A stretch of DNA of 64,000 nucleotides from Pontiellaceae bacterium B12227 (GTDB lineage Bacteria > Verrucomicrobiota > Kiritimatiellia > Kiritimatiellales > Pontiellaceae). Shown here in pieces: positions 36,484 to 45,931 of the stretch. The notes under the pieces were generated by a model that worked only from the letters and a program-made list of their open reading frames with translations, was not told the origin of the DNA and ran no database searches. The number at the start of each line of letters is the position of its first letter. Position 1 is the stretch's first letter. Both the position numbers and the translations under genes were made by a program. The stretch covers positions 1 through 64,000 of the forward strand of contig JAROAZ010000025.1 of the NCBI GenBank assembly GCA_029432775.1, read 5' to 3'.

Positions 36484-38469
36484 TCATCTAAAGACTCCAA
36501 ATATTTTTGTTTTGAGTTTCAGGGTAATGCAGGTTCCTCCCTCAGGCGGATTTTCTATTCCAAGTCTGGCGTGCAGCAGATGTGCCCGGCGTTTTAGGGA
36601 GTGGGGGATCTCGAGCACGCCTTGCCCGTTGTCGGCGATGATGAGGCGGATTTGCTTTGGGGAACCGATCATATGGGTGGTGATGCGCGTGGCGTGCGAA
36701 TGGCGGACGATATTAGTTAGGCATTCCTTGTAGAAAAGAAAGAGGTCGATGCGTTTGCGCGGCGAAAGCCGATGAATAAATTCTTCTCCCTCGAATACGA
36801 GGTCGTGTTCGGCATCGGCCAGAAGCCGTTCGGACGAGCGCTGCATTTCTTCCGTAAGGTCGGCGCACAGCTCTTTAGCTTCAAGTAGGTTGGCACAGTG
36901 ACGCGCGGCCTTGCCGCTGCGTTCGGTGAGCTGCCGGATCCGCTCGAGAATGCCGAGCAGGGTGTCGCGCGCATCCACTTTGTTTTTTGCCATATCGCCC
37001 AGCAGTCCGATGGCATGCAGGTTGGCACCGAGTTCGTCGTGAAGATTGGCGGCGATGCGTTCGCGGATATTCAAGACCGCGCGCATTTGAACGATCCAGC
37101 CGATGAGAATACTGATGATGATGCCGACGGCCAGCAGGGTCGCCAGCCAGGCCATGCGACGAATCGTGATCTGCTGATGTTCGTATCGTAGCTCCAACTC
37201 TGTTGTGATCAGGGGGCGCTCCCGTTCCAGGGTATGGCGGCGGGCCAGCTGCTTCATCCATTCGCGGATGGGAAGGATTTCTCCATAGTGGTTACTCCCA
37301 TCAGTGATGGCGTCATGTTTGAAACCATAATTTTTTGAACGCGGATAAACCGGTTTGACGCCCTGTGCTACATTGCGTCCATTTGAAATGATCTCAAGCT
37401 CGGCAAGGCCGAAGCTCCGGCGCTTATGTGCGCTCGTGTCGGCGGTTTGGTAAGGTTCGGGCACGGAAAGGCGGATATGGCGGCATCGCGTTTCAGGGAC
37501 ATGCCGAATGAGTATGGCTCCCGATTCATAGATGGATTTACGCCGATAATCCAGCAACGGAACGGCATCGGAAAAGTTGGGCTGGTTGGCACCTTCTATC
37601 ACAAGGTGGTAGGGAACTCCGTAATCACTGTCGCAGAGCTGCGGAACATATTCGCTCATATCCGCGCTGTGGAATCGGATTTCATCAACCGGGTAGGTAT
37701 TTCCGAGATCGAGTGTGAAGGAATACATTTTTTCTTCAGGAATAAAGGCCAGGTGAGGATTGCTGTCGGTTCCGGTGGACGCATCCATCAGGAAGGGGGT
37801 AAATCCATCCGTCAGAGTTTTCTTGTTGATTGCATCCACGCCCCAGCCTCTGCCTCCGACCTCGGAGGAAACTCGAACGGGTTGGTTGAGCGCGATATTG
37901 CGATCGCCGCTGAATACCATAATCTCCGAAAGACAGAATAAATAGTTTCCCTCCCGGATATCTGACGTGAGGCGGGTGGCTTTGATGCGCATCCATGCTG
38001 CCGTTTTGTCGCGAATGGGAATCACCAAGGGGGCCGTGCGCGGCAGGAGATGATCTTCAGGACCAAACTGGGCAACCACCTCGATTTCGGATCGGTCTTT
38101 GGTTCCGATAAGCACCTCAAACTTTTCGGGAAATCCGTCTGCCTGAATCCCTTTTTGTGCATCGTTCCAGAGCAGTGGAACCAACACGACTTGGTCAATG
38201 GGTGTGTTTTCGGGGAGATCGATTTCCACCCATTCAGGACGGTCGCGGCTCCCCTTTCTCGTTGAAATCCATCCTGCCGTGCCGGTTCCGGTGCGCGGAG
38301 TAAACTGAGCGAGCCCGGTGAGCTCCGCATCGATTTCGGCCAGGCGGGTTTTGAGTTCAAAGGTGGAGTATTCGCCATAATCAAGGTGGTTTGTGGTCGC
38401 AAAGGTTTCGGCGGGGCGATTGAGGGCCAGTGTCAGGGTCGCGATTAGAATACTCGGGAATCGGTACAT
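36484..38469 (-). CDS. Sensor histidine kinase with discoidin-like extracytoplasmic domains
   Basis: 661 aa. A signal peptide (PSILIATLTLALNRPAETFA) precedes two discoidin/F5-8C-like segments (about 75-195, WVEIDLPENTPIDQVVLVPL; about 195-355, IALNQPVRVSSEVGG). The LPIREWMKQL linker matches LPLREWIEGL of the kinase at 10025. One membrane helix (LATLLAVGIIISILIGWIV) leads to HisKA_3 with H477 in AANLHDELGANLH. The ATPase has NIVRHSHA and ADNGQG. Likely senses an extracellular glycan and phosphorylates the regulator encoded just downstream. It is a clear paralogue of the first kinase, but here the kinase gene comes first. Confidence 0.85.
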   Translation of the reverse strand: MYRFPSILIATLTLALNRPAETFATTNHLDYGEYSTFELKTRLAEIDAELTGLAQFTPRTGTGTAGWISTRKGSRDRPEWVEIDLPENTPIDQVVLVPLLWNDAQKGIQADGFPEKFEVLIGTKDRSEIEVVAQFGPEDHLLPRTAPLVIPIRDKTAAWMRIKATRLTSDIREGNYLFCLSEIMVFSGDRNIALNQPVRVSSEVGGRGWGVDAINKKTLTDGFTPFLMDASTGTDSNPHLAFIPEEKMYSFTLDLGNTYPVDEIRFHSADMSEYVPQLCDSDYGVPYHLVIEGANQPNFSDAVPLLDYRRKSIYESGAILIRHVPETRCRHIRLSVPEPYQTADTSAHKRRSFGLAELEIISNGRNVAQGVKPVYPRSKNYGFKHDAITDGSNHYGEILPIREWMKQLARRHTLERERPLITTELELRYEHQQITIRRMAWLATLLAVGIIISILIGWIVQMRAVLNIRERIAANLHDELGANLHAIGLLGDMAKNKVDARDTLLGILERIRQLTERSGKAARHCANLLEAKELCADLTEEMQRSSERLLADAEHDLVFEGEEFIHRLSPRKRIDLFLFYKECLTNIVRHSHATRITTHMIGSPKQIRLIIADNGQGVLEIPHSLKRRAHLLHARLGIENPPEGGTCITLKLKTKIFGVFR

Positions 38470-38755
38470 GTTGCTCTTGTATCAGAATAAGATCCTCCTT
38501 GTCATGGCAATGTTAAGTCGGATTCTCTGACCTATTCGTTCATCTATGAAATGGAACCGGAACGGCATCAGGGAAACACCTGATAGGCGTATTTGCTCAA
38601 TAAGGATACATTCCTTATGTGAGTCGAAAAGCAGGGGCACTTCTGATGAGCCTGTAAACTGAAGAAACCCAAGGAAATTATGCCGGGGCCGGGGCGGCTC
38701 ATGTGGCGGAGATCATCAATTTCCCAAAGATAGCAATAAGAGAAAGTCATTCATT
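38470..38755. other. Divergent control region with palindromic leader element
   Basis: 286 bp between the kinase (minus) and the first fusion gene (plus). It holds the palindrome at 38567-38584 and a second possible hairpin at about 38596-38624, plus an AGATAGCAATAAGA stretch just before the ATG that recurs before the gene at 45932. No supported gene. Confidence 0.5.
38564..38634 (+). promoter_or_regulatory. Paired-hairpin leader element, copy 1
   Basis: ATCAGG, GAAACA, CCTGAT forms a perfect 6-bp-arm palindrome inside a run that is identical for 23 nt to copy 2 at 49007. A second hairpin follows (TAAGG / CCTTA within CTCA / TGAG), then a conserved GAAAAGCAG. It could be an operator for the adjacent regulator or a structured RNA leader. 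It does not match any riboswitch class I can name. Confidence 0.45.
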
Positions 38756-41700
38756 ATGAAAAAAATATTCGGAATGGCCGGAATGGTTCTGGCTTTAGCA
38801 GTCGGCGCGCGTGCTGCAATGATTGGAGGCGATGTGATCGCGATCGACTTTGGTGCGATCGCACCGGCCGAAGCGAATTGGAACCAAATATCGACGTCGA
38901 CTCTTTCGATCAGTGATTTACAACGACTGTCTGATGGAGCCCTCACCGGTGTAGGCGTTACTGTGACTCTCACGGAAACGAATGGGGACTATGTAAACAA
39001 CGTTGCGCCTGGTGCCGGCCAGGGTTCAACCGATGCTTCTATTTATAACGATCACCTTGCTGCCAATAACCTAAGTGGTTCTGATTTGATCACGGTGACG
39101 TATGCCGGTCTGGATGACAGCCTGAGTTACACGCTTACTGGCGGAATGGCTCGCAGCGGTAATACGACTCCCTTCGAGCAGACGTACACGGTTGGGGGAA
39201 TTGATTATGATTATACAGGCACTTCAGGTGTTGATGCATACGCTGAATATACCGGTCTCTCCTCAAGTGGCGGCGTGCTGACATTTACCGTATCTGATTA
39301 CACGGATTCTGATCTCGCTTCAATTTCACAGATGAAACTGACTGCAGTTCAGGTGCTCCCGGACGGAGCCACCCTCAGTCTGGCACCGGGCGCGCTTTCG
39401 CTGGATCTGGTTGCTCCTGATACTGCGGTCGACGGCATCATTACAGCTTCCTATACCGCAGGGGCGGTGTCCTCGAACAACATTGAAATCATTTCGCTGG
39501 TGGCGGATGCCGGCTTCAGTGCCGTCGCAGCCAATCCCACCCTGGGGCCGGCCGACACCGAGGAAGAGTTTACGGTCACTTTCGATAATGCTGGAATCGG
39601 CCTGGAAATCGGGGAATCCACAAACTCCACACTGGTGGTTACCTGGACCGAAGCGGGATCTTCTGTGACGAATACCGAAAATATTGCGCTGGATCTCACC
39701 TATGATGAGGATACTGCCGATTTTTGGACCCTTGCGCTTGATTTTGGGAATGTCCCGCCTGCCAACCATTTTAACGATATTTCCGCCAACGGCAGCTACA
39801 GCTCGTTGGTGCGGCTCTCCGACGGAAGTTCGGTGACCGGGGTATCGGTGATCGTTGACGGGCCGTCGTTTTATGTGGACGGGCCCAACGACTCCCTGAC
39901 CGGGCTTGCGAGCGATTACGATGTTTCGAATGTGACCGACTGGGCCGGAGACAGTGATACATGGACCGTGATGTTCTATGGACTGGATGATTCAATGGCC
40001 TACAATATCGAGGGGGTGATCGGTGGGTTTACGAACAATGACCTTACGGATATGACCTATATGCAGGTCGGCTCGTTAACTGATATGTTTAATCCCGACA
40101 CGGCCTCTGCGGATCCGCGGATCGCCCGTATTGAAGGAGCCCAATCCTTCGGCGGTGTTCTGGAGATCTTCGTGGCTCCGAACTCGCAGTATCCCGTTTT
40201 GTCGACCCTGATGATTACCGCGGTGGAAGGCGGCAATACCACCAATGATGTGATTGCCGTGCCGAATATTGTGGAGATCACGGTAGGGAGCGAAAGTAAT
40301 GTGGTTTTGAGTCTGGAGCCTGTCGGAACCAATTATGTTGTGCAGCAGTCGGACGATCTCCAGCAGTTTTCCACGGTTGTTTTCGATGTCGAGGGCAGTG
40401 ATTCCGTGAGGGTTTCCGGCAGCGGTAACGTGGATGCTGACGGGGATGGCAGCGCCTTTTTCCGCCTGGAACGCCAGCCGAACTTTGTCATCATCTTCAC
40501 GGATGATCAGGGCTATCAGGATCTTGGGTGTTTCGGTTCACCCAATATCAAAACGCCGAATATCGACCAGATGGCGGCGGAGGGCATGAAGTTTACAAGC
40601 TTTTATGCCCAGACCGTTTGCGGACCGTCCCGCGCGTCAATCATGACAGGCTGCTATCCCATGCGGGTGGAGCGGCACGAAGATGATGACGGATCGATGG
40701 TGCATCCGGCGTTGTCTTTAAACGAAATCACAATTCCTGAAATACTCAAACCGCTCGGATATAAGACGGGAATGTCGGGCAAGTGGGATCTGTCCGGGCG
40801 CTCGCCCGCCGGAACCTATCGGATTGGGCTCGGCCCGCACAACCAGGGTTTTGAAGAGACGTTTTGGTCGCCCACGAGTGATGCGAATCCAATCTACGAA
40901 GCAGAGACCGATATCCTTAACAACCCGACCCGATCTTCTATTACCCGGCGGTTTTCGGATGACGCCATTCAGTTTATTCATGCCAATAAAGACCGTCCCT
41001 TTTTCTATTATCTTGCTCACCCGATGCCGCATACGCCGATCGCGGCTTCCGCAGACTTTTTGGGTACATCGGATGGCGGGCTCTATGGGGACGTCATTGA
41101 AGAACTGGACTATCATACCGGTCGCGTTCTGGATGCGGTAAAGGAGGCCGGGATCGATGAGCTCACGTATGTCATTTTCACGAGTGATAACGGCCCATGG
41201 TGGGTCAAGCTGCCCAATGCCGGATTCGCTGATCCGCTACGCAGTGCAAAAACCAGCGCCTATGACGGGGGCCTGCGCGTCCCGTTTATTATTCGCGCAC
41301 CGGGGCGGGTTCCTGCCGGAACCACCTCAGACCTGGTCTGCGCAAACCTGGATCTGTTTCCAACTATTGCCCGGCTGGCCGGGGCCGATGTTCCGGACGA
41401 CCGCGTGATCGACGGGGTCGATCTCTCGGATGTTTTCCACGGCACGCAAACCGAGCTGGATCGTCCGTTTTTCTTTTACCAGCATGAATCATTGCGGGCC
41501 GTACGCCGTGGGAAGTGGAAACTTCATCTCGTGCATTCCGCAGATGATCAGGACATGGTTGAAAATGATCCATGGGTCAATTGGCCAATCCACGTGCCCG
41601 AAGATGACCGCTCCTACATCGAGGAACTCACCCTCTACAACCTTGATGATGATATTGGCGAAACCACGAATGTGGCTTCGCAATATCCGGAAGTGGTGGC

Positions 41701-41779
41701 CGAGCTGCTGGAGGATCTAGACTTTGCCAAAGAGGATATCGGCTATCACGATGTCACCGGGGAGAATTCCCGCAGATAA
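38756..41779 (+). CDS. Modular exoprotein: duplicated N-terminal module fused to S1 sulfatase
   Basis: 1007 aa. Signal peptide (MKKIFGMAGMVLALAVGARA), module A (about 22-200; IDFG, RLSDG, YAGLDDSLSYTLTGG), a beta-sandwich linker (about 205-320), a second diverged copy of module A (about 323-500; LDFGNVPPANHFNDIS, RLSDG, YGLDDSMAYNIEG), then a short domain ending in AFFRLER that elsewhere marks a protein C-terminus. The sulfatase starts right after it (RQPNFVIIFTDDQ, about 575), with C622 in CGPSR and SGKWDLSGR. The sulfatase part closely matches that of the 30025 gene; the N-terminal part matches the 45932 gene. Confidence 0.88.
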   Translation: MKKIFGMAGMVLALAVGARAAMIGGDVIAIDFGAIAPAEANWNQISTSTLSISDLQRLSDGALTGVGVTVTLTETNGDYVNNVAPGAGQGSTDASIYNDHLAANNLSGSDLITVTYAGLDDSLSYTLTGGMARSGNTTPFEQTYTVGGIDYDYTGTSGVDAYAEYTGLSSSGGVLTFTVSDYTDSDLASISQMKLTAVQVLPDGATLSLAPGALSLDLVAPDTAVDGIITASYTAGAVSSNNIEIISLVADAGFSAVAANPTLGPADTEEEFTVTFDNAGIGLEIGESTNSTLVVTWTEAGSSVTNTENIALDLTYDEDTADFWTLALDFGNVPPANHFNDISANGSYSSLVRLSDGSSVTGVSVIVDGPSFYVDGPNDSLTGLASDYDVSNVTDWAGDSDTWTVMFYGLDDSMAYNIEGVIGGFTNNDLTDMTYMQVGSLTDMFNPDTASADPRIARIEGAQSFGGVLEIFVAPNSQYPVLSTLMITAVEGGNTTNDVIAVPNIVEITVGSESNVVLSLEPVGTNYVVQQSDDLQQFSTVVFDVEGSDSVRVSGSGNVDADGDGSAFFRLERQPNFVIIFTDDQGYQDLGCFGSPNIKTPNIDQMAAEGMKFTSFYAQTVCGPSRASIMTGCYPMRVERHEDDDGSMVHPALSLNEITIPEILKPLGYKTGMSGKWDLSGRSPAGTYRIGLGPHNQGFEETFWSPTSDANPIYEAETDILNNPTRSSITRRFSDDAIQFIHANKDRPFFYYLAHPMPHTPIAASADFLGTSDGGLYGDVIEELDYHTGRVLDAVKEAGIDELTYVIFTSDNGPWWVKLPNAGFADPLRSAKTSAYDGGLRVPFIIRAPGRVPAGTTSDLVCANLDLFPTIARLAGADVPDDRVIDGVDLSDVFHGTQTELDRPFFFYQHESLRAVRRGKWKLHLVHSADDQDMVENDPWVNWPIHVPEDDRSYIEELTLYNLDDDIGETTNVASQYPEVVAELLEDLDFAKEDIGYHDVTGENSRR

Positions 41780-43206
41780 TGATGAAACACAGAATACAAA
41801 TACTGATTGCCTTTGCGCTTGCTGCACTATGCTCATTCGCTGCCGAAGCGCCCAATATTATCTATATTTTAGCCGATGATATGGGCTTCGGTGATCTGGG
41901 CTGCTACGGGCAGGAGGTCATTCAGACGCCCCATATCGACAAGCTGTGCCGGGAGGGTATGAAGTTTACAAACCACCATTCCGGCAGTACGGTCTGTGCG
42001 CCGTCACGCGCCTGCCTGATGACCGGACAGCATACGGGCCATGTGTGGGTTCGTTCCAACGGAAAGGTGCAACTGCGTGCGGATGGTAAGGATATTACGA
42101 TTGCTCGGGTACTGAAGAACGAAGGCTATCACACGGCGATGATCGGAAAGGCTGGAACGGGTTGCACGGTATCGGCCGGCCAGCCTAACGAAAAAGGGTT
42201 TGATTATTTTTACGGATTCAACAGCCATGCCTTAGCACACCACTATTTCCCGAAGGTGGTTTATCGGAACGACAAAAAGATTCTTTTCCCGAACAATAAA
42301 AGGCACACGGGCGATACCTATATCCATGACGAGTTCATGAAAGAAATCCTGGGCTATCTGGATGCGCGCAAGAAGGACGGTCAGCCGTTCTTCCTTCACT
42401 ATGCCGCATTGATTCCGCATGCGACCATGGTTGCGCCCGAAGAGTGGATTGCGAAATACCGAGAAAAGGTGGACGAGGTTCCGCCGTTCAAGGGCGGGGG
42501 CGGTGGAGGCCGCAACGCACAGTATGGTCCGACCAAGGAGCCCAAGGCAACTTTTGCTGGGATGGTGAGCCGTCTCGACTGGGAGGTCGGTGAGATCCGT
42601 CGGAAACTGGAGGAACTGGGCCTGGCGGACAATACGCTGATTATGATTTCGTCCGATAACGGACCGCATAGTGAAGGCGGGCAATTGCCCGAATATTTTG
42701 GCTCCAATGGACCGCTGCGCGGCGGAAAACGCGATATGTTTGAGGGGGGCGTCCGGGTTCCGATGATTGCCTGGTGGCCGGGACATATTGCCGCCGGCAG
42801 CGAGTCGGATCATCTATCCGCTTTTTGGGATGTCATGCCGACCCTGTGCGAATTGACGGGGGCAAACGCGCCGGAAAATATCGACGGGCTCAGCTTTTTA
42901 CCAACCCTGCTGGAACAGAGCGGACAGGCGCAGCACGATTATCTCTACTGGGAGTTTTATGAACAGGGTGGCAGGCGTGCCGCATTGACCCAAAAGTGGA
43001 AAGCGGTGCAACTGAATGTGGGTAGTGGTGGTGATCCTATTATGCTGTTCGATATTCATGCGGATATCGGAGAGAAAAACAATGTGGCTGCCCAATATCC
43101 CGAGGTGGTCGATCTGTTTAGAGCCATCTTCAAAAAAGCGCATACGCCGTCCCCGAAGATTAAATGGTCTGCGGCAGGTAAGGGTAAACAGCAGCAGAAG
43201 AAGTAG
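41779..43206 (+). CDS. Exported S1 sulfatase, divergent GKW motif
   Basis: 475 aa, start overlapping the previous stop by one base (TAATG). Signal peptide IQILIAFALAALCSFAAEA; ILADDMGFGDLGCYG; C73 in CAPSR. The lysine motif reads IGKAGTGCT, so both Trp and His of GKWH are missing. This occurs with a TGQHTGH segment typical of one arylsulfatase branch, so it may be a subfamily trait rather than damage. MISSDNGPHSEGG is intact. The tail is Gln/Lys-rich (KGKQQQKK). Confidence 0.86.
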   Translation: MMKHRIQILIAFALAALCSFAAEAPNIIYILADDMGFGDLGCYGQEVIQTPHIDKLCREGMKFTNHHSGSTVCAPSRACLMTGQHTGHVWVRSNGKVQLRADGKDITIARVLKNEGYHTAMIGKAGTGCTVSAGQPNEKGFDYFYGFNSHALAHHYFPKVVYRNDKKILFPNNKRHTGDTYIHDEFMKEILGYLDARKKDGQPFFLHYAALIPHATMVAPEEWIAKYREKVDEVPPFKGGGGGGRNAQYGPTKEPKATFAGMVSRLDWEVGEIRRKLEELGLADNTLIMISSDNGPHSEGGQLPEYFGSNGPLRGGKRDMFEGGVRVPMIAWWPGHIAAGSESDHLSAFWDVMPTLCELTGANAPENIDGLSFLPTLLEQSGQAQHDYLYWEFYEQGGRRAALTQKWKAVQLNVGSGGDPIMLFDIHADIGEKNNVAAQYPEVVDLFRAIFKKAHTPSPKIKWSAAGKGKQQQKK

Positions 43207-43273
43207 AGTGGGGCAAAGCACAATGAGTCCGGAGAGGATAAGGTCTGATGTGAAAAGACGGTTGGGGATGAGT

Positions 43274-45862
43274 ATGGGAAAGTGGATAACGGGTTTGGCC
43301 GGAGCGTTTTTGTTATCATTAGCGATTCAGGCTGATGCGGTACAGACGCGTGCGACGGATGCCGAAGCGGTTATTGAAAATGAGCAGGTCCTGGTCCGGG
43401 TTTCGCTGAAAGCGGGAACGTATTCTGCCATTCGGAAAAAAGATCATATTGAATGTTTGTCGAACGTATCGTGGTCGGTTGAAGAGTGGAATTCTATCGA
43501 TGGCTATACCTTTACGTGGCAGAAGAAGGAGCTGTCGGATTCTTTAGGGAATGGAATAGCGCTTGAGGTGACAGGAACCAAAGCCGGTGCACCATCACTG
43601 ATTCTCCAACTGGGGCTCTACGAGGGGGAGGGGTTTATTACGGCCTGCAACGGTGTCGCAAACACATTGAATCAGCGATTGCAGATCAAAACGTTTTCAC
43701 CGCTGACCGGTACGGCCTATCAAGGTTCGGAGTTCGTGGACTTCATGCTTCTTGATGGTGAAAGCGGCGAATATAACAGCCGGGTTCTGACCGGAGATCA
43801 GGCAAAGGAACTTTCTTGCTTCAACAATGTTCTGGTCTCATTTGGAGAAAAAGGTTCTGAAAAAAACAATCTTTTGGTCGGCGGCTTGAGCTACCGCGAT
43901 TTTACGAAGCGTTGCGAGGTAAAAAGGCGGGCGGATAAGCTTGAGGTCAAACTCCGGGGAGATGATCCATATGGGAAACGGGTTGATCCCAACAGTACCT
44001 GTATTTTTGACAACGACCGGATGTATATCGATTTCACACCCGCATCACGTTTCGACATTCTTGAAAACTACGGTCTGGCCCTGAAAGCCGCGAACAACAT
44101 CAAGCTGGACACCTTAACCGCGCCAGGCCTGAACTTTTGGTATTGTATGTGGCGTGCATTCGGAGGCGATGAGTTTAGAAACACGTCTGCCGGAACGCTG
44201 GAGGCCCTTCAGAAGGCAAAGGATACCGGGTTTTTGAACTATGCTCCCCTGGCCATCCGGCTTGAACCGGACGATTATGCTGTTCCAAACAACCAGCAGG
44301 GTTGGTGGGATGACAAACACTGGCAAATGTATGAAGGCGGCAGGCTTGTAAAACCGTTCGATACCATTGAAACGTGGGGCAATGAAGTGCTCAGACAAGG
44401 TGGAATCCCCCTCATCTACTGCCAGACGGCACGCCGCTCTCTCGATTATGCAGAGGCTTTCCCCGGGCACATGTTGTTTAACGAGGTGAGTAAGGAACGC
44501 TCCAAGGGTAAGATTGACTATTACAAGGGGGACACTTTCTGGTCGTATGACTTTACGGATCCCGGTTTCGTCGAGCACATGCAGGAGGTCTACAGCAACC
44601 TCAAAAAAGGCGGGGTAAGGGGAATGAAGTTTGACTACCCGGACATCGGGTGGGCCTATGACGGGGGGATGGAAGATCCATACACGACCACAAGCAGCGC
44701 GTACCGTAGGATTTATGAATTAGCCCATGAAGGTTTGGGATGGAATTCCGACATCCATGAACGTTTGCCGCTGCACGGCGACATCGGTCTGGGAGCGGTC
44801 ACGACGCATCGAACAGAGCAGGATACGGATCGGTTCTACCCGGTCATGGCCAGAAAGTGCGGCCTGCGCTGGTACAAAAACCGGGTGGTCACCAAATATG
44901 TGAACGATGTGATTAATCCGTTCCATGCATTCCCTTACAACAGCGATGGTTGGCGGACGATGTATACGATGACCTACCTGACCAATGGACGCATTGAAAT
45001 CGGCAAATACATTGAGAAAATGACCGACGAGATGCGTTATGATCTGACCCGTATCATTCCGCTCTACACCGCGGAGCAGAGTGCGAAACCGATCGATGCC
45101 TTCAGCGGAAAAGAGTATCCGGAGATTTTTAACTTTGAAGTATCACCTTCCTGGCATCTGGTTGCGTTTTACAACACCCGGATCGAAAAAGACAAAAACA
45201 AAGTCAAAGCGCAATGGAACTCGATTCCGAGGGAGCCCCCAAACAAGAAATTAAAGAGAAAGCAGAAGCCGGCCCCGGCAACCGTATGGCCCGTAACCAA
45301 GAAGCTGGCAGGTGCGGCACAAACGCTTCCTGTTGCATCTACCATTACTGTTTCACTGGCGGACTCCATCGACGATGGCGGCCTTGGGCTTGATCCGGCA
45401 ACAGCGTATTATGTCTATGACTTCTGGAACGATGCATTCGTCGGCAAACTCTCCGGCCAGGCCACCCTCGAACAGACCCTCAGACCCGGTGAGACCCGTA
45501 TGATGTCCGTTCACGCCGTTCAGCCGAATCCCCAGTTCATTTCAACCGACCGCCATATTATGCAGGGGTATGTCGATTTTGAAAAAGTTCCGCAGTGGAA
45601 TGGAGAAAGCAACACCCTCTCTGCGACCTCGAAAGTAATCAAAGACGAAGCCTATACCGTGACCCTTGCGCTTAATGGGAAAGAGGTCGACCGCGTTTCA
45701 GCTTCCGGAGCCACAGCGAAGTTCAAGCTCGTGGATGAAAAGACGGGGATGGGTAAACTGACCCTGCTTGCGAAGGAGAACGGCGCTGTTGAATGGACCG
45801 TGCATTTCAAGCGGGGAAGTAGAAACATAAACGGATCAACGGTTGTTCCGGACGCTCAATGA
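43274..45862 (+). CDS. Exported clan GH-D-like glycoside hydrolase
   Basis: 862 aa from ATG 43274 with GGGGA upstream and a signal peptide (WITGLAGAFLLSLAIQADA); the frame is open upstream into the previous gene but that part is not supported. An N-terminal beta-sandwich (about 30-300) is followed by a TIM-barrel-like region (LNFWYCMWRAFGG, GGIPLIYCQTARR, GGVRGMKFDYPDIGW) whose Asp in KFDY would fit the nucleophile of GH27/GH36-type alpha-galactosidases. The rest is beta-rich and Lys/Pro-rich near 660. The family call is tentative; a GH31-like or unclassified hydrolase is possible. Confidence 0.55.
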   Translation: MGKWITGLAGAFLLSLAIQADAVQTRATDAEAVIENEQVLVRVSLKAGTYSAIRKKDHIECLSNVSWSVEEWNSIDGYTFTWQKKELSDSLGNGIALEVTGTKAGAPSLILQLGLYEGEGFITACNGVANTLNQRLQIKTFSPLTGTAYQGSEFVDFMLLDGESGEYNSRVLTGDQAKELSCFNNVLVSFGEKGSEKNNLLVGGLSYRDFTKRCEVKRRADKLEVKLRGDDPYGKRVDPNSTCIFDNDRMYIDFTPASRFDILENYGLALKAANNIKLDTLTAPGLNFWYCMWRAFGGDEFRNTSAGTLEALQKAKDTGFLNYAPLAIRLEPDDYAVPNNQQGWWDDKHWQMYEGGRLVKPFDTIETWGNEVLRQGGIPLIYCQTARRSLDYAEAFPGHMLFNEVSKERSKGKIDYYKGDTFWSYDFTDPGFVEHMQEVYSNLKKGGVRGMKFDYPDIGWAYDGGMEDPYTTTSSAYRRIYELAHEGLGWNSDIHERLPLHGDIGLGAVTTHRTEQDTDRFYPVMARKCGLRWYKNRVVTKYVNDVINPFHAFPYNSDGWRTMYTMTYLTNGRIEIGKYIEKMTDEMRYDLTRIIPLYTAEQSAKPIDAFSGKEYPEIFNFEVSPSWHLVAFYNTRIEKDKNKVKAQWNSIPREPPNKKLKRKQKPAPATVWPVTKKLAGAAQTLPVASTITVSLADSIDDGGLGLDPATAYYVYDFWNDAFVGKLSGQATLEQTLRPGETRMMSVHAVQPNPQFISTDRHIMQGYVDFEKVPQWNGESNTLSATSKVIKDEAYTVTLALNGKEVDRVSASGATAKFKLVDEKTGMGKLTLLAKENGAVEWTVHFKRGSRNINGSTVVPDAQ

Positions 45863-45931
45863 AAGCGTATGCCCTAACCGGCTTTGTCTTGGCAGGAACC
45901 GCAAAATAGCAATAAGAAGAGGTAACTCATT

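Noticed and set aside
38564-38634. Known riboswitch class in the leader
   Set aside because: I compared it by eye with c-di-GMP, SAM, cobalamin, preQ1, THF and fluoride consensus patterns and found no match, so it is kept only as an unnamed element.
43016-43273. Upstream extension of the clan GH-D-like gene overlapping the sulfatase at 41779
   Set aside because: The extension overlaps a well-supported gene in another frame and lacks signal-peptide character, while ATG 43274 has a ribosome site and signal peptide.
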